Positions 25,338 to 33,176 of a stretch of 64,000 nt of DNA are shown here, one piece after another (position 1 is the stretch's first letter; each line of letters opens with the position of its first letter). The notes under the pieces were generated by a model. That model saw only the letters and a program-made list of their open reading frames with translations, was not told the origin of the DNA and did not search any database. The translations under genes and the position numbers were made by a program. Source of the stretch: Ruixingdingia sedimenti (GTDB taxonomy: Bacteria; Pseudomonadota; Alphaproteobacteria; Rhodobacterales; Rhodobacteraceae); contig NZ_JAVKPH010000015.1 of NCBI RefSeq assembly GCF_031432425.1, positions 1 through 64,000 of the forward strand. Direction: 5' to 3'.

Positions 25338-26771
25338 TCAGAGCGCCATGCGGTGCGACACGTTCTTGATGATCGTGTAATGGTCGAGCCCCTCTGCCCC
25401 GCCTTCGCGGCCATAGCCCGAATATTTCACCCCGCCGAAAGGCACCTCGGCGACCGAGGCCTCCAGCGTGTTGATCGACAGGTTCCCCACCTCGAGCTGG
25501 TCCACCAGCCGGTCCACATTGGCGGCGGAATGGGTGAAGGCATAGCCGGCAAGGCCGAAAGGAAGGTCGTTCGCCCGCATGATGCCCTCGTCCAGATCGC
25601 GGACCGGGTTGATGACGGCCAGCGGGCCGAAGGGTTCTTCCTGCATCACCCGCGCGTCATAGGGCACATCGGCCAACACCGTCGGCGCCCAGAAATACCC
25701 CCGGTTGCCGATCCGGTGCCCCCCCGCCAGCAGCCGCGCGCCCTTGGCCACGGCATCGTCCACCAGCGCCTGCAAGGCGGTCAGGCGGCGGTCGTTGGCC
25801 ACCGGGCCCATTTCCGTCGCGGGATCGAACCCGTCGCCGGTGACGGTCGCCTTCGCGCGGGCCACGAAGGCGTCGGTATAGGCGGCGAAACGCGATTCAT
25901 GCACGAAGAACCGGGTGGGCGAGGTGCAGACCTGCCCGGCGTTGCGGTACTTGCGTTCGGCCGACAGCACGCCCGCGCGCCCCGCATCGGCATCGTCGCA
26001 GACGATCACCGGCGCATGGCCGCCCAGTTCCATCAGCACCGGCGTCATCGCGGTCGCGGCCATTTCCGTCAGGTGACGGCCGACATTGGTGGACCCGGTA
26101 AAGGCCACCAGCCGCACCTGATCTTTCGGGATCAGATAGGACGAAATCTCGGCCGGCCGCCCGAAGACAAGGTTGAACACCCCCGCCGGCAGCCCCGCAT
26201 CATGGAACGCCCGCGCGATATGCACCGCCCCCGCCGGCGTTTCCTCTGCCGCCTTGAGGATGATCGAACAGCCCGACGCCAGCGCCCCCGCGATCTTGCG
26301 CGCAGGCTGGCTCATGGGGAAGTTCCACGGGCTGAACGCCGCCACCGTGCCGACCGGCTGGCGCACGACGATATAACGGATCCCGGCCTCGGACGGCACG
26401 ACGCGGCCATAAAGCCGCTGGCCCTCTGCCGCGTCCCATTCGAAGAACTCGCAGCCCCGGATCACCTCTGCCTGCGCTTGCCGGAAGGGCTTGCCATGTT
26501 CCAGCGTGATCGCATGGGCGATCTCGTCGATACGCTCGCGCATGATCGCGCAGGCCCGCAGGATGATGTCGCCCCGCGCGCGCGGCGACAGGCGCGACCA
26601 GACACGGAACCCTTTGTCCGCCGCCTCCAGCGCATCGTCCAGATCGGCCCGCCCGGCGACGGGCAGCGCGCCGATGACGGATTCGTCGGCCGGGTTCAGC
26701 ACCGGGATCGTCTCGGCGGTCTTGCGCCAGGCGCCGCCGATATACAGCCGGAGTTCAGGATAGGAAGCCAT
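25338..26771 (-). CDS. NAD(P)-dependent aldehyde dehydrogenase
   Basis: 477 aa, first gene of the 11-kb operon. The start MASYPELRLYIGG follows CGAGGGCATGC. The cofactor region is FSPWNFPMSQPARKIAGAL, the general base is in LMELGGHAPVIV, and the nucleophile is the Cys in NAGQVCTSPTRFF. The C-terminal motif EVPFGGVKYSGYGREGG is typical of succinate-semialdehyde and 2-aminomuconate-semialdehyde dehydrogenases. Given the dioxygenase two genes downstream, the substrate may be ACMS, its derivative, or malonate semialdehyde or malondialdehyde if the ring product is cleaved by the aldolase. The choice cannot be made from sequence. Confidence 0.92.
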   Translation of the reverse strand: MASYPELRLYIGGAWRKTAETIPVLNPADESVIGALPVAGRADLDDALEAADKGFRVWSRLSPRARGDIILRACAIMRERIDEIAHAITLEHGKPFRQAQAEVIRGCEFFEWDAAEGQRLYGRVVPSEAGIRYIVVRQPVGTVAAFSPWNFPMSQPARKIAGALASGCSIILKAAEETPAGAVHIARAFHDAGLPAGVFNLVFGRPAEISSYLIPKDQVRLVAFTGSTNVGRHLTEMAATAMTPVLMELGGHAPVIVCDDADAGRAGVLSAERKYRNAGQVCTSPTRFFVHESRFAAYTDAFVARAKATVTGDGFDPATEMGPVANDRRLTALQALVDDAVAKGARLLAGGHRIGNRGYFWAPTVLADVPYDARVMQEEPFGPLAVINPVRDLDEGIMRANDLPFGLAGYAFTHSAANVDRLVDQLEVGNLSINTLEASVAEVPFGGVKYSGYGREGGAEGLDHYTIIKNVSHRMAL

Positions 26772-26869
26772 GCATGCCCTCGAAATGCCGCCAGAGGCGC
26801 GGTGCGGATAACGCCCCTGCGTTTCCCCTTGCATTCAGGAAAGCACCGGCGCACTCATAAAACAATCCG

Positions 26870-26895
26870 TCATGGAATTATGAATTCATCCATGA
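26870..26895. promoter_or_regulatory. Inverted-repeat operator in the divergent ALDH-LysR promoter region
   Basis: A perfect inverted repeat TCATGGA-N12-TCCATGA lies in an AT-rich island (about 26855-26915) of an otherwise GC-rich region. Inside it lies the palindrome ATGAATTCAT (26880-26889). It sits between the divergent ALDH (start 26771) and LysR (start 27031) genes. Placement and symmetry, including T-N11-A-like spacing, suit a LysR-type activator site controlling the aromatic operon and its own gene. Confidence 0.55.
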
Positions 26896-27030
26896 AACCA
26901 ATAAGTATCGTGTAACGCCCCAACCCGGGCCTGCGCATATCGGAGAACACGTCGATGAAGACCGGATACCCCCGCCCGACCACGACCGCGATCCCGGGGT
27001 CGACGGCACCCCCGGCAGGGGCCTGAGCCG

Positions 27031-27933
27031 ATGCGCCCCAGCCTGCGGCAGATCGAAACCTTCCTCGCCGTCGCCGCCACCGGCAGCTTTTCCCGCGCCG
27101 CCGAACGGCTCGGGATGAGCCAGCCGGCGCTGAGCCAGGCGGTGCGCGATCTGGAAACCGGGCTCGGCCTGCGTTTGCTGGACCGCACCACCCGGCGGGT
27201 GGAACTGACGGCGGCGGGCACCGCCTTCCGCGCCCGGGTGGCGCATGCGCTGGACGAAATCGACCTCGCCGCGCGCCATGCCCGCGATCTGGCCGACCTG
27301 CGCGCGGGTCATTTGCGCATCGCCGCGCCCCCCTTGCTGGCCGCGGCGGTGCTGCCGCGGGCGATGGTGCGTTTCGCCGCGGCGCATCCCGGGATCACCT
27401 TCGATCTGGCAGATGTGGGGACGGAAGAGATGCTGGCCCGCCTGCGCGCCGGGCGGGCGGATCTGGCCGTCGGCACCTTTCCGGCGGACGAACCCGACAT
27501 CGACCGCCGCCCGCTGCTGCGCGACAACCTGATGCTGTTCTGCCCGCCCGGCCACCCGCTGGCCACGGCCGCGGCCCCGGCATGGGCGGCGCTGGCGGGG
27601 CAGCCGGTCATCACCCTGACCCGCGACAGCGGCATCCGCCTGCTGGTGGAAATCGGATTCGAACGCGCCGGCCTCGCCCTGCGCCCGGCCTTCGAGGTGA
27701 CGCAGATCGCCACCGCACTCGCCCTCGTCACCGCCGGTCTGGGGGTGGCGGTCCTGCCCGGCTATGCCCGCGCGGCAGAGGCCGCGCAGGGCACCGCGGC
27801 GCTGGCGCTGGCAGGGCCCCCGATGGGGCGCGAAATCTCCATCGCCTTCGCCCGCGACCGCAGCCACCCCCCGGCGGCGGCCGCCTTCGCCGACCACCTG
27901 ACCGCCGCCCTGCGCGCGGTGGCCCCCGGCTGA
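27031..27933 (+). CDS. LysR-family transcriptional regulator
   Basis: 300 aa. The N-terminal winged helix-turn-helix MRPSLRQIETFLAVAATGSF with SRAAERLGMSQPALSQAVRDLE fits the LysR pattern, then a periplasmic-binding-fold effector domain (about 90-295). It is transcribed away from the 12-gene aromatic/transport operon with a palindromic AT-rich site between them, the standard arrangement of a pathway-specific LysR. The likely inducer is a pathway intermediate such as 3-hydroxyanthranilate or its ring-cleavage product, by inference. IR6 follows its stop, then the second catabolic operon converges on it. Confidence 0.92.
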   Translation: MRPSLRQIETFLAVAATGSFSRAAERLGMSQPALSQAVRDLETGLGLRLLDRTTRRVELTAAGTAFRARVAHALDEIDLAARHARDLADLRAGHLRIAAPPLLAAAVLPRAMVRFAAAHPGITFDLADVGTEEMLARLRAGRADLAVGTFPADEPDIDRRPLLRDNLMLFCPPGHPLATAAAPAWAALAGQPVITLTRDSGIRLLVEIGFERAGLALRPAFEVTQIATALALVTAGLGVAVLPGYARAAEAAQGTAALALAGPPMGREISIAFARDRSHPPAAAAFADHLTAALRAVAPG

Positions 27934-27958
27934 CGGACCCGCGGGTGGAAAGGGCGCA

Positions 27959-28072
27959 GGGGGCATTCTGCCCCCTCTTGGCTGCGCCAATTCACCCCCT
28001 GAGGATATTTTCGGACAGAAAATGAAGGCACGCCCGCGACACTTTCTGTCCCCAAATATCCCCGCCGGAGGC
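27959..28072. repeat. Mosaic inverted-repeat element IR6
   Basis: Between the convergent LysR and CoA-ligase genes. It opens with module B in inverted orientation (hairpin GGGGGCATTCTGCCCCC, then CTTGGCTGCGCCAATTCAC), followed by the core GAGGATATTTTCGGACAG, AAAATGAA, a 14-base loop, CACTTTCTGTCC and AAATATCCCC. It differs at only three of 114 positions from IR9, loop included. Confidence 0.85.
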
Positions 28073-28144
28073 GCATCTCGCCACCCGGCCAGCCGCTGGA
28101 AACAGGGCGCTGCGCCCGCAGGCCGGGGTTCACCCCGGCCTCCC

Positions 28145-29773
28145 TCAGCTGCGCAGGCGGAACCGCTGGATCTTGCCCGTCGCCGTCTTGGGCAACGCGC
28201 CGCAGAACACCACCTTGCGGGGGTATTTGTAGGGCGCGATCACCGATTTCACATGGTCCTGCAACCGCCGCACGGTCAGCGCGTCGCCCGCGACCCCCTC
28301 GGCCAGCACCACATGCGCCACGACGATCTGGCCGCGCGCGTCGTCCGCCTCGCCCACCACGGCGCATTCCAGCACATCGGGGTGTTTCAGCAACGCCGCC
28401 TCCACGTCCCGGCCGGCGATGTTGTAGCCCGCGCTGACGATCATGTCGTCGTTGCGCGCGGCGAAGTGGAAATAGCCTTCCTCATCCTGCACGAAGCTGT
28501 CGCCGGTGATGTTCCAGCCGTGTTCGACATATTTCAGCTGCCGGTCGTCGGCCAGATACCGGCACCCCGTCGGCCCCCGCACCGCCAGCCGCCCGACCTC
28601 GCCCCGCGGCAATTCCCGCCCCAAGGCATCGACCACCCGCGCCTCGTAGCCCCTTACCGGCTTGCCGGTGCAGCCGGGGCGGTGGTCGCCGAAATGGTTG
28701 GAGATGAAGATGTGCAGCATTTCCGTCGCGCCGATGCCGTCGAGGATCGGCTTGCCGGTACGCGCCATCCATTCGTCATAGACCGGCGCCGGCAGGGTTT
28801 CCCCCGCCGACACGGCAGCGCGCAAGCTCGACAGATCCGCCCCCTCGCTCATCGCCTTCAGCATCACCCGGTAGGCGGTGGGCGCGGTGAAGCAGACGGT
28901 GGCGCGGTACTGCTCGATGATCTCGATCATGTTGGGGGGCGAGGCGTTTTCGAGCAGGCAGGCCGCCGCCCCGAAGCGCAGCGGAAAGACCGCGAGCCCG
29001 CCGAGCCCGAAGGTGAACGCCAAGGGGGGCGAGCCGACGAACACGTCCTCGGGCGTGACCTGCAACACCTCTTTCGCATAGCCGTCGGCGATGATCATCA
29101 GGTCGCGGTGGAAATGCATCGTCGCCTTGGGATCGCCCGTGGTGCCGCTGGTGAACCCCAACAGGGCCACATCGTCGCGCCCGGTCCTTACCGCCTCGAA
29201 CTTCACCGGCTTGGTCAGCGCGATGCGGTCCAGTTCGGCGTCATGGTTCGCGGTGCCGTCGAAGCCCACCACATGGCGCAGCCAGCGCGAGGATTTGGCG
29301 CAGGCCACCATTTCATCCATCAGCCGGGTATCGCAGAGCGCCAGCGTCACCCGCGCGCGGTCCACGATCTGGCCCAATTCGCCCGCGCGCAGCATCGGCA
29401 TGGTGTTGACCACCACCGCCCCCGCCTTGGTCGCCGCCAGCCAGCAGGCCACCATCGCCGGGTTGTTGGCCGACCGGATCAGCACCCGGTTGCCGGGCTT
29501 CACCCCATAGTTCTCGACCAGCGCCCGCGCGATGCGGTTCGACCAGTCGGTCAGTTCCTTGTAGGTGCGGCTGCGCCCGTTGCCGATCAGCGCCACATGG
29601 TCGCCGAAACCGCGTTCGACCAAGCGGTCGGTCAGTTCCACCCCGGCATTCAACCAGTCGGGATAGTCGAAGCCCTCCAGCAACAGGTCGGGCCACTGCC
29701 GCGCAGGGGGCAGGTTGTCGCGCGTGAACGTATCGGCATGCCCCGAGGGGCCGAGCACCGGGCCTTCTTCCAT
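28145..29773 (-). CDS. abmG: Aryl-CoA ligase, probably 2-aminobenzoate-CoA ligase
   Basis: 542 aa adenylate-forming enzyme that would activate anthranilate to 2-aminobenzoyl-CoA with ATP and CoA. Motifs: LGFTSGTTGDPKATMHFH (P-loop A3), DGIGATEMLHIF (A5), WNITGDSFVQD (A7), and the C-terminal lysine in KTATGKIQRFRLRS (A10). The benzoate-CoA ligase branch is indicated by TFGLGGLAVFPLRFGAAA and overall length. The ribosome site AGGAGGTGATGG is excellent. It is the last gene of the operon headed by the 2-aminobenzoyl-CoA monooxygenase/reductase gene, which makes anthranilate the best guess; salicylate is the alternative, since salicylyl-CoA hydroxylases share the partner's architecture. Confidence 0.85.
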   Translation of the reverse strand: MEEGPVLGPSGHADTFTRDNLPPARQWPDLLLEGFDYPDWLNAGVELTDRLVERGFGDHVALIGNGRSRTYKELTDWSNRIARALVENYGVKPGNRVLIRSANNPAMVACWLAATKAGAVVVNTMPMLRAGELGQIVDRARVTLALCDTRLMDEMVACAKSSRWLRHVVGFDGTANHDAELDRIALTKPVKFEAVRTGRDDVALLGFTSGTTGDPKATMHFHRDLMIIADGYAKEVLQVTPEDVFVGSPPLAFTFGLGGLAVFPLRFGAAACLLENASPPNMIEIIEQYRATVCFTAPTAYRVMLKAMSEGADLSSLRAAVSAGETLPAPVYDEWMARTGKPILDGIGATEMLHIFISNHFGDHRPGCTGKPVRGYEARVVDALGRELPRGEVGRLAVRGPTGCRYLADDRQLKYVEHGWNITGDSFVQDEEGYFHFAARNDDMIVSAGYNIAGRDVEAALLKHPDVLECAVVGEADDARGQIVVAHVVLAEGVAGDALTVRRLQDHVKSVIAPYKYPRKVVFCGALPKTATGKIQRFRLRS

Positions 29774-29842
29774 CCATCACCTCCTGTCAGGGGCGGCGGG
29801 CCTCTGCCGGGCCCGTCCGCCATGGTTGTCCGCGGGGGCCGT

Positions 29843-30250
29843 TCAGTCCTGCGGGATCACCGCCGTCGCCTCGATTTCCACCTTGGCGCGGTCCTCGACC
29901 AGCGCGACCACCTGCATCAGCGCCATCGCCGGGAAATGCTTGCCGAGCGTTTCGCGATAGGCCTTGCCGATCTCGCGCAGGCTGGCCAGGTATTCCTTCT
30001 TGTCGGTGACATACCATGTCAGCCGCACCAGATGTTCGGGCCGCCCGCCGGCGCAGGCCAGCACCTCGACGATATTCGCCAAGGCCTGGCGCACCTGCCC
30101 CGCCATCTCGTCGGTCTCGAATTCCTGCTGGCCGTTCCAGCCGACATGGCCGCCCAGAAACACCATCCGCCCCGAGGCCGCGACCCCGTTGGCATAGCCC
30201 ACGGCGGGCTTCCAGCCCGAGGGGTTCAGAAACTCATGCGGGCTGTCCAT
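29843..30250 (-). CDS. RidA/YjgF-family protein
   Basis: 135 aa. RidA proteins hydrolyse reactive enamines and imines to ketones and ammonia; close relatives serve as 2-aminomuconate deaminases. Seen: GYANGVAASGRMVFLGGHVG, VRLTWYVTDKKEYLASLREI and the C-terminal VEIEATAVIP. The Arg/Glu pair typical of the archetypal active site is only partly kept (Glu in VEIEA, Arg in HLVRLTWYV). The start follows AAAGGAGACCGCG. Within a 2-aminobenzoyl-CoA operon it would suitably release the ring nitrogen as ammonia after ring reduction, which argues for an amino-aromatic substrate over salicylate. It overlaps the thioesterase gene by 17 bp. Confidence 0.88.
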   Translation of the reverse strand: MDSPHEFLNPSGWKPAVGYANGVAASGRMVFLGGHVGWNGQQEFETDEMAGQVRQALANIVEVLACAGGRPEHLVRLTWYVTDKKEYLASLREIGKAYRETLGKHFPAMALMQVVALVEDRAKVEIEATAVIPQD

Positions 30251-30665
30251 CGCGGTCTCCTTTGGCAAGCTCTTCTTCCAGTCGCGCGCGCAGCGCATCG
30301 GGCCAGGGCGCCGCGCGCCCGCCCTTGATCCAGACCACCTTCAGCCCGGCCGACAGGCGCTCATCGCCCGCTGTCCCGGCGGTGATGTCCATCGTCAGGC
30401 TCGACCGGCCCACCGCCCGCACCACCAGCGTGAAGGGCACCTTGTCGCCCAGACGCGAGGGCGCGCGGAAATCGCAGTCCAGATGCACGGTGGGCACGCC
30501 GTTGCCATGCCCCTCGGCATGCATCTGCGCGAAGGAACAGCCCACCACATCGGCAAAGAAATTCTCGACGACCGAGTTGATCATCTCGAAATACCGCGGA
30601 TAGAACACGATCCCCGCCGGGTCGCAGTGGTTGAACTCGATCGGGACGACCTTGACGTAGCTCAT
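30234..30665 (-). CDS. Acyl-CoA thioesterase, 4-hydroxybenzoyl-CoA thioesterase family
   Basis: 143 aa hotdog-fold thioesterase. The active-site segment EFNHCDPAGIVFYPRYFEMI contains the Asp (in HCDPAG) that acts in 4-hydroxybenzoyl-CoA thioesterase. The length and C-terminal VWIKGGRAAPWP fit. It overlaps the upstream acyl-CoA dehydrogenase gene by 4 bp (ATGA). Role in the operon: release of CoA from a pathway intermediate, or rescue of CoA trapped in dead-end aryl-CoA esters. Confidence 0.88.
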   Translation of the reverse strand: MSYVKVVPIEFNHCDPAGIVFYPRYFEMINSVVENFFADVVGCSFAQMHAEGHGNGVPTVHLDCDFRAPSRLGDKVPFTLVVRAVGRSSLTMDITAGTAGDERLSAGLKVVWIKGGRAAPWPDALRARLEEELAKGDRDGQPA

Positions 30666-31801
30666 GCGTCCAGCGCCGCCCGCGCGATGACGACCTTCTG
30701 CACGTCGCTGGCGCCTTCGTAGATGCGCAGTGCCCGGATCTCGCGGTAAAGGCTTTCGACGATGACCCCCTTGCGCACCCCGTCGCCGCCATGCAGCTGC
30801 ACCGCCGCGTCGATGACCCGCTGCGCCGCCTCGGTCGCGTAAAGCTTGGCCATCGCCGCCTCGCGCGTGACCCGGGCGGCACCCATGTCCTTGGTCCAGG
30901 CCGCGCGATAGACCAGCAGGGCGGCGGCATCGACCTCCAGCGCCATGTCCGCGATATGGCCCTGCACCATCTGCAAGTCGGCCAGCGGCGCACCGAACAG
31001 CTGCCGGTCCTTCACCCGCGCCAGCGATTCCTCCAGCGCGCGCCGCGCAAAACCGAGCGCGGCGGCCCCGACGGTGGACCGGAACACATCCAGCACCGCC
31101 ATCGCCACCTTGAACCCCGCCCCCGGCGCACCGATCAGCGCGCTTTCCGGCAACCGCACATCCATGAGGCGCAGATGCGCCAGCGGATGCGGGGCGACGA
31201 CCTCGATTCGCTCCACCACCTCCAGCCCCGGGGCGTCGGCGGGCATCAGAAAGGCCGACAGCCCCCGCGCGCCCGGTGCCTCGCCGGTGCGGGCGAATAC
31301 GACATAGACATCGGCGATCCCGCCGTTGGAGATATAGGTCTTTTCCCCGTTCAGCACGAAGCCGTCCCCGTCGCGCACCGCCGTGGTCGCCGTCCGCGCC
31401 ACATCCGACCCCGACCCCGGTTCCGTCAGCGCAAAACCCGAAATCGCCCGGCCCGACCGCGTGCGGTCCAGCCATTCCCGCTGTTCCGCCGTGCCGAACA
31501 GGCTGACCGCCCCCATGCCCAGGCCCTGCATCGCAAAGGCGAAATCCGCCAGCCCGTCATGGCGCGCCAAAGTCTCGCGGATGATGCACAGCGACCGCAC
31601 GTCGAGGCTTTCGCCCGCCCCCGCCCCCGAATGGCGCAGCCAGCCGCCCGCGCCCAACCGCGCGACCAGATCGCGGCAGGCGGCATCCACATCCGCGTGA
31701 TCGGCCGGCAGGTTGGCCGCACACCAGGCATCCAGCCCCTCGGCCAGCGCACGGTGCCGGTCCTCGAAAAACGGCCAGGAAAGAAACGATCTGTCTGCCA
31801 C
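30662..31801 (-). CDS. Acyl-CoA dehydrogenase family protein
   Basis: 379 aa flavoprotein. FAD/substrate motifs: GFALTEPGSGSDVARTATTA, GEKTYISNGG and the C-terminal QLHGGDGVRKGVIVESLYRE followed by IRALRIYEGASDVQKVVIAR; the Glu in YEGAS is the catalytic-base position of the family. It would oxidise an alicyclic CoA ester formed after ring hydroxylation and reduction. The only suitable start is GTG at 31801, whose ribosome site GAGGACAGAAA is the end of repeat IR7. The next in-frame Met (in AMQGLGMG) would remove the N-terminal helical domain. Confidence 0.9.
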   Translation of the reverse strand: MADRSFLSWPFFEDRHRALAEGLDAWCAANLPADHADVDAACRDLVARLGAGGWLRHSGAGAGESLDVRSLCIIRETLARHDGLADFAFAMQGLGMGAVSLFGTAEQREWLDRTRSGRAISGFALTEPGSGSDVARTATTAVRDGDGFVLNGEKTYISNGGIADVYVVFARTGEAPGARGLSAFLMPADAPGLEVVERIEVVAPHPLAHLRLMDVRLPESALIGAPGAGFKVAMAVLDVFRSTVGAAALGFARRALEESLARVKDRQLFGAPLADLQMVQGHIADMALEVDAAALLVYRAAWTKDMGAARVTREAAMAKLYATEAAQRVIDAAVQLHGGDGVRKGVIVESLYREIRALRIYEGASDVQKVVIARAALDA

Positions 31802-31886
31802 TTTCTGTCCTCAAATATCCTCGGGGGTTTCCAAAGGGGGTGAAAAACCCCCTTTGGCGGGGGGTGCGGGGGGCTGGCCCCCCGCC
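31799..31886. repeat. Half element IR7 (one core arm plus module C)
   Basis: Only the right-hand arm is present: CTTTCTGTCCTCAAATATCC, then module C, a hairpin GGGGGTTTCCAAAGGGGG / CCCCCTTTGG with a GTGAAAAA loop, and then a GGGGGGCTGGCCCCCC hairpin. It spans the gap between the enoyl-CoA hydratase stop (31894) and the acyl-CoA dehydrogenase start (31801). Its inner end supplies the ribosome site and start codon of the latter. Confidence 0.8.
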
Positions 31887-31893
31887 GGCCCCT

Positions 31894-32712
31894 TCAGTTC
31901 CCTTCGAAAACCGGCTTCTCCTTGGCGACGAAGGCGTTGTAGGCGCGCACGAAATCCTGCGTCTGCATGCAGATCGCCTGCGCCTGCGCCTCGGCCTCGA
32001 TCGCCTGTTCCAGCCCCATGTTCCATTCCTGGTTCAGTTGCGTCTTGGTGATCCCATGCGCAAAGGTGGGCCCCGCCGCGATCCGCTGCGCCAGCCGCAT
32101 GGCCTCGGCCTCCAGCACATCCGCCCCGTGCAGACCGTTCCAGAAGCCCCACCGCTCGCCCTCTTCGGCGCCCATCACCCGGCCGGTGTACAGCAGTTCC
32201 GCCGCCCGCCCCTGCCCGACGATCCGCGGCAGCATCGCGCAGGCGCCCATGTCGCAGCCCGCCAGCCCCACACGGGTGAACAGGAACGCCGTCTTGGCCC
32301 CGGGCGTCGCCAGCCGCAGGTCGGACGCCATGGCGATGATCGCCCCCGCGCCGACGCAGATCCCGTCCACCGCCGAGATCACCGGCTTGCCGCAGCCGAT
32401 CATCGCCTTGACCAGATCGCCCGTCATCCGGGTGAAGGCCAAAAGGCCCTTCATGTCCATCTTCGTCAGCGGGCCGATGATTTCGTGCACATCGCCGCCG
32501 GAACAGAAATTCCCCTCGTTCGAGGCAAAGACCACCACATCCACATCCGTCGCATAGACCAGCTTGCGGAAGGTGTCGCGCAACTCGGCATAGCTTTCGA
32601 AGGACAGCGGGTTCTTGCGATCCGGCCGGTTCAGGCGGATGGTGGCGATGCGGTCCTGCACCTGCCACAGGAAATGCTGCGGCGTCAGGCCCGCCAGTTC
32701 GAACTCGGTCAT
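31894..32712 (-). CDS. Enoyl-CoA hydratase/isomerase family protein
   Basis: 272 aa crotonase-fold enzyme. The oxyanion-hole segments are SNEGNFCSGGDVHEI and GICVGAGAIIAMASDLRLA. The two catalytic Glu of classical hydratases are not both evident; the second segment reads RVGLAGCDMGACAMLPRIVG, so hydrolase or ring-opening activity is possible. The start overlaps the marR stop by 4 bp. It belongs with the acyl-CoA dehydrogenase and SDR to the beta-oxidation-like steps after 2-aminobenzoyl-CoA is dearomatised. Confidence 0.9.
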   Translation of the reverse strand: MTEFELAGLTPQHFLWQVQDRIATIRLNRPDRKNPLSFESYAELRDTFRKLVYATDVDVVVFASNEGNFCSGGDVHEIIGPLTKMDMKGLLAFTRMTGDLVKAMIGCGKPVISAVDGICVGAGAIIAMASDLRLATPGAKTAFLFTRVGLAGCDMGACAMLPRIVGQGRAAELLYTGRVMGAEEGERWGFWNGLHGADVLEAEAMRLAQRIAAGPTFAHGITKTQLNQEWNMGLEQAIEAEAQAQAICMQTQDFVRAYNAFVAKEKPVFEGN

Positions 32713-33176
32713 TCCTTTTCCCTTCCCATGCGTTTCAGGATGGCGGTCAGCGCGTCCAGATCGGCCTCGTCCACATGGTCGAAGACGCGGCTCAATTCCG
32801 CCTCGTGATCGGCGGCCAGCCCCTCGAACACCCGCAGCCCCTCGTCGGTCAGCGCCACATGCACGGTGCGCCGGTCGGTGGTCGAGGGCGTGCGCCGCAC
32901 CAGCCCGTCCTTTTCCAGCCGGTCCACCACCGTCGTGGCATTGCCGTTCGACACCAGCAGCAGGCGGCTGAGTTCGCTCATCGTCACGCCTTCGCGCCGC
33001 CGCCACAGCGCGGCCATCACGTCGAACCGCGGCAGGGTGGTGTCGTGGTTCACGCGCAGGAATTCGCGCAGCCGGTTTTCCGCCGACCGGGTGACGCCGA
33101 GCATGCGGATCCACATCTTGAGCCGCCGTTTCGACAGCGGGTCCAGACGCGGGCCTTCAGGGTCCAGTCCGTCCAT
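32709..33176 (-). CDS. MarR-family transcriptional regulator
   Basis: 155 aa winged-helix repressor. The core is TLPRFDVMAALWRRREGVTM, SELSRLLLVSNGNATTVVDRLEKDGLVRR and the wing PSTTDRRTVHVALTDEG. Regulators of this group beside aryl-CoA genes typically bind the aryl-CoA ester and leave the DNA. It is encoded inside the operon between SDR and hydratase genes (1-bp and 4-bp overlaps), so it should be autoregulated. The perfect palindrome ATTTCAAGCTTGAAAT ahead of the operon is its probable site. Confidence 0.9.
   Translation of the reverse strand: MDGLDPEGPRLDPLSKRRLKMWIRMLGVTRSAENRLREFLRVNHDTTLPRFDVMAALWRRREGVTMSELSRLLLVSNGNATTVVDRLEKDGLVRRTPSTTDRRTVHVALTDEGLRVFEGLAADHEAELSRVFDHVDEADLDALTAILKRMGREKE

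Noticed and set aside
27959..28072. Insertion sequence or transposon fragment
   Set aside because: No transposase remnant, target-site duplication or terminal repeat of IS type is seen; the unit is a palindromic mosaic repeat, not an IS end.
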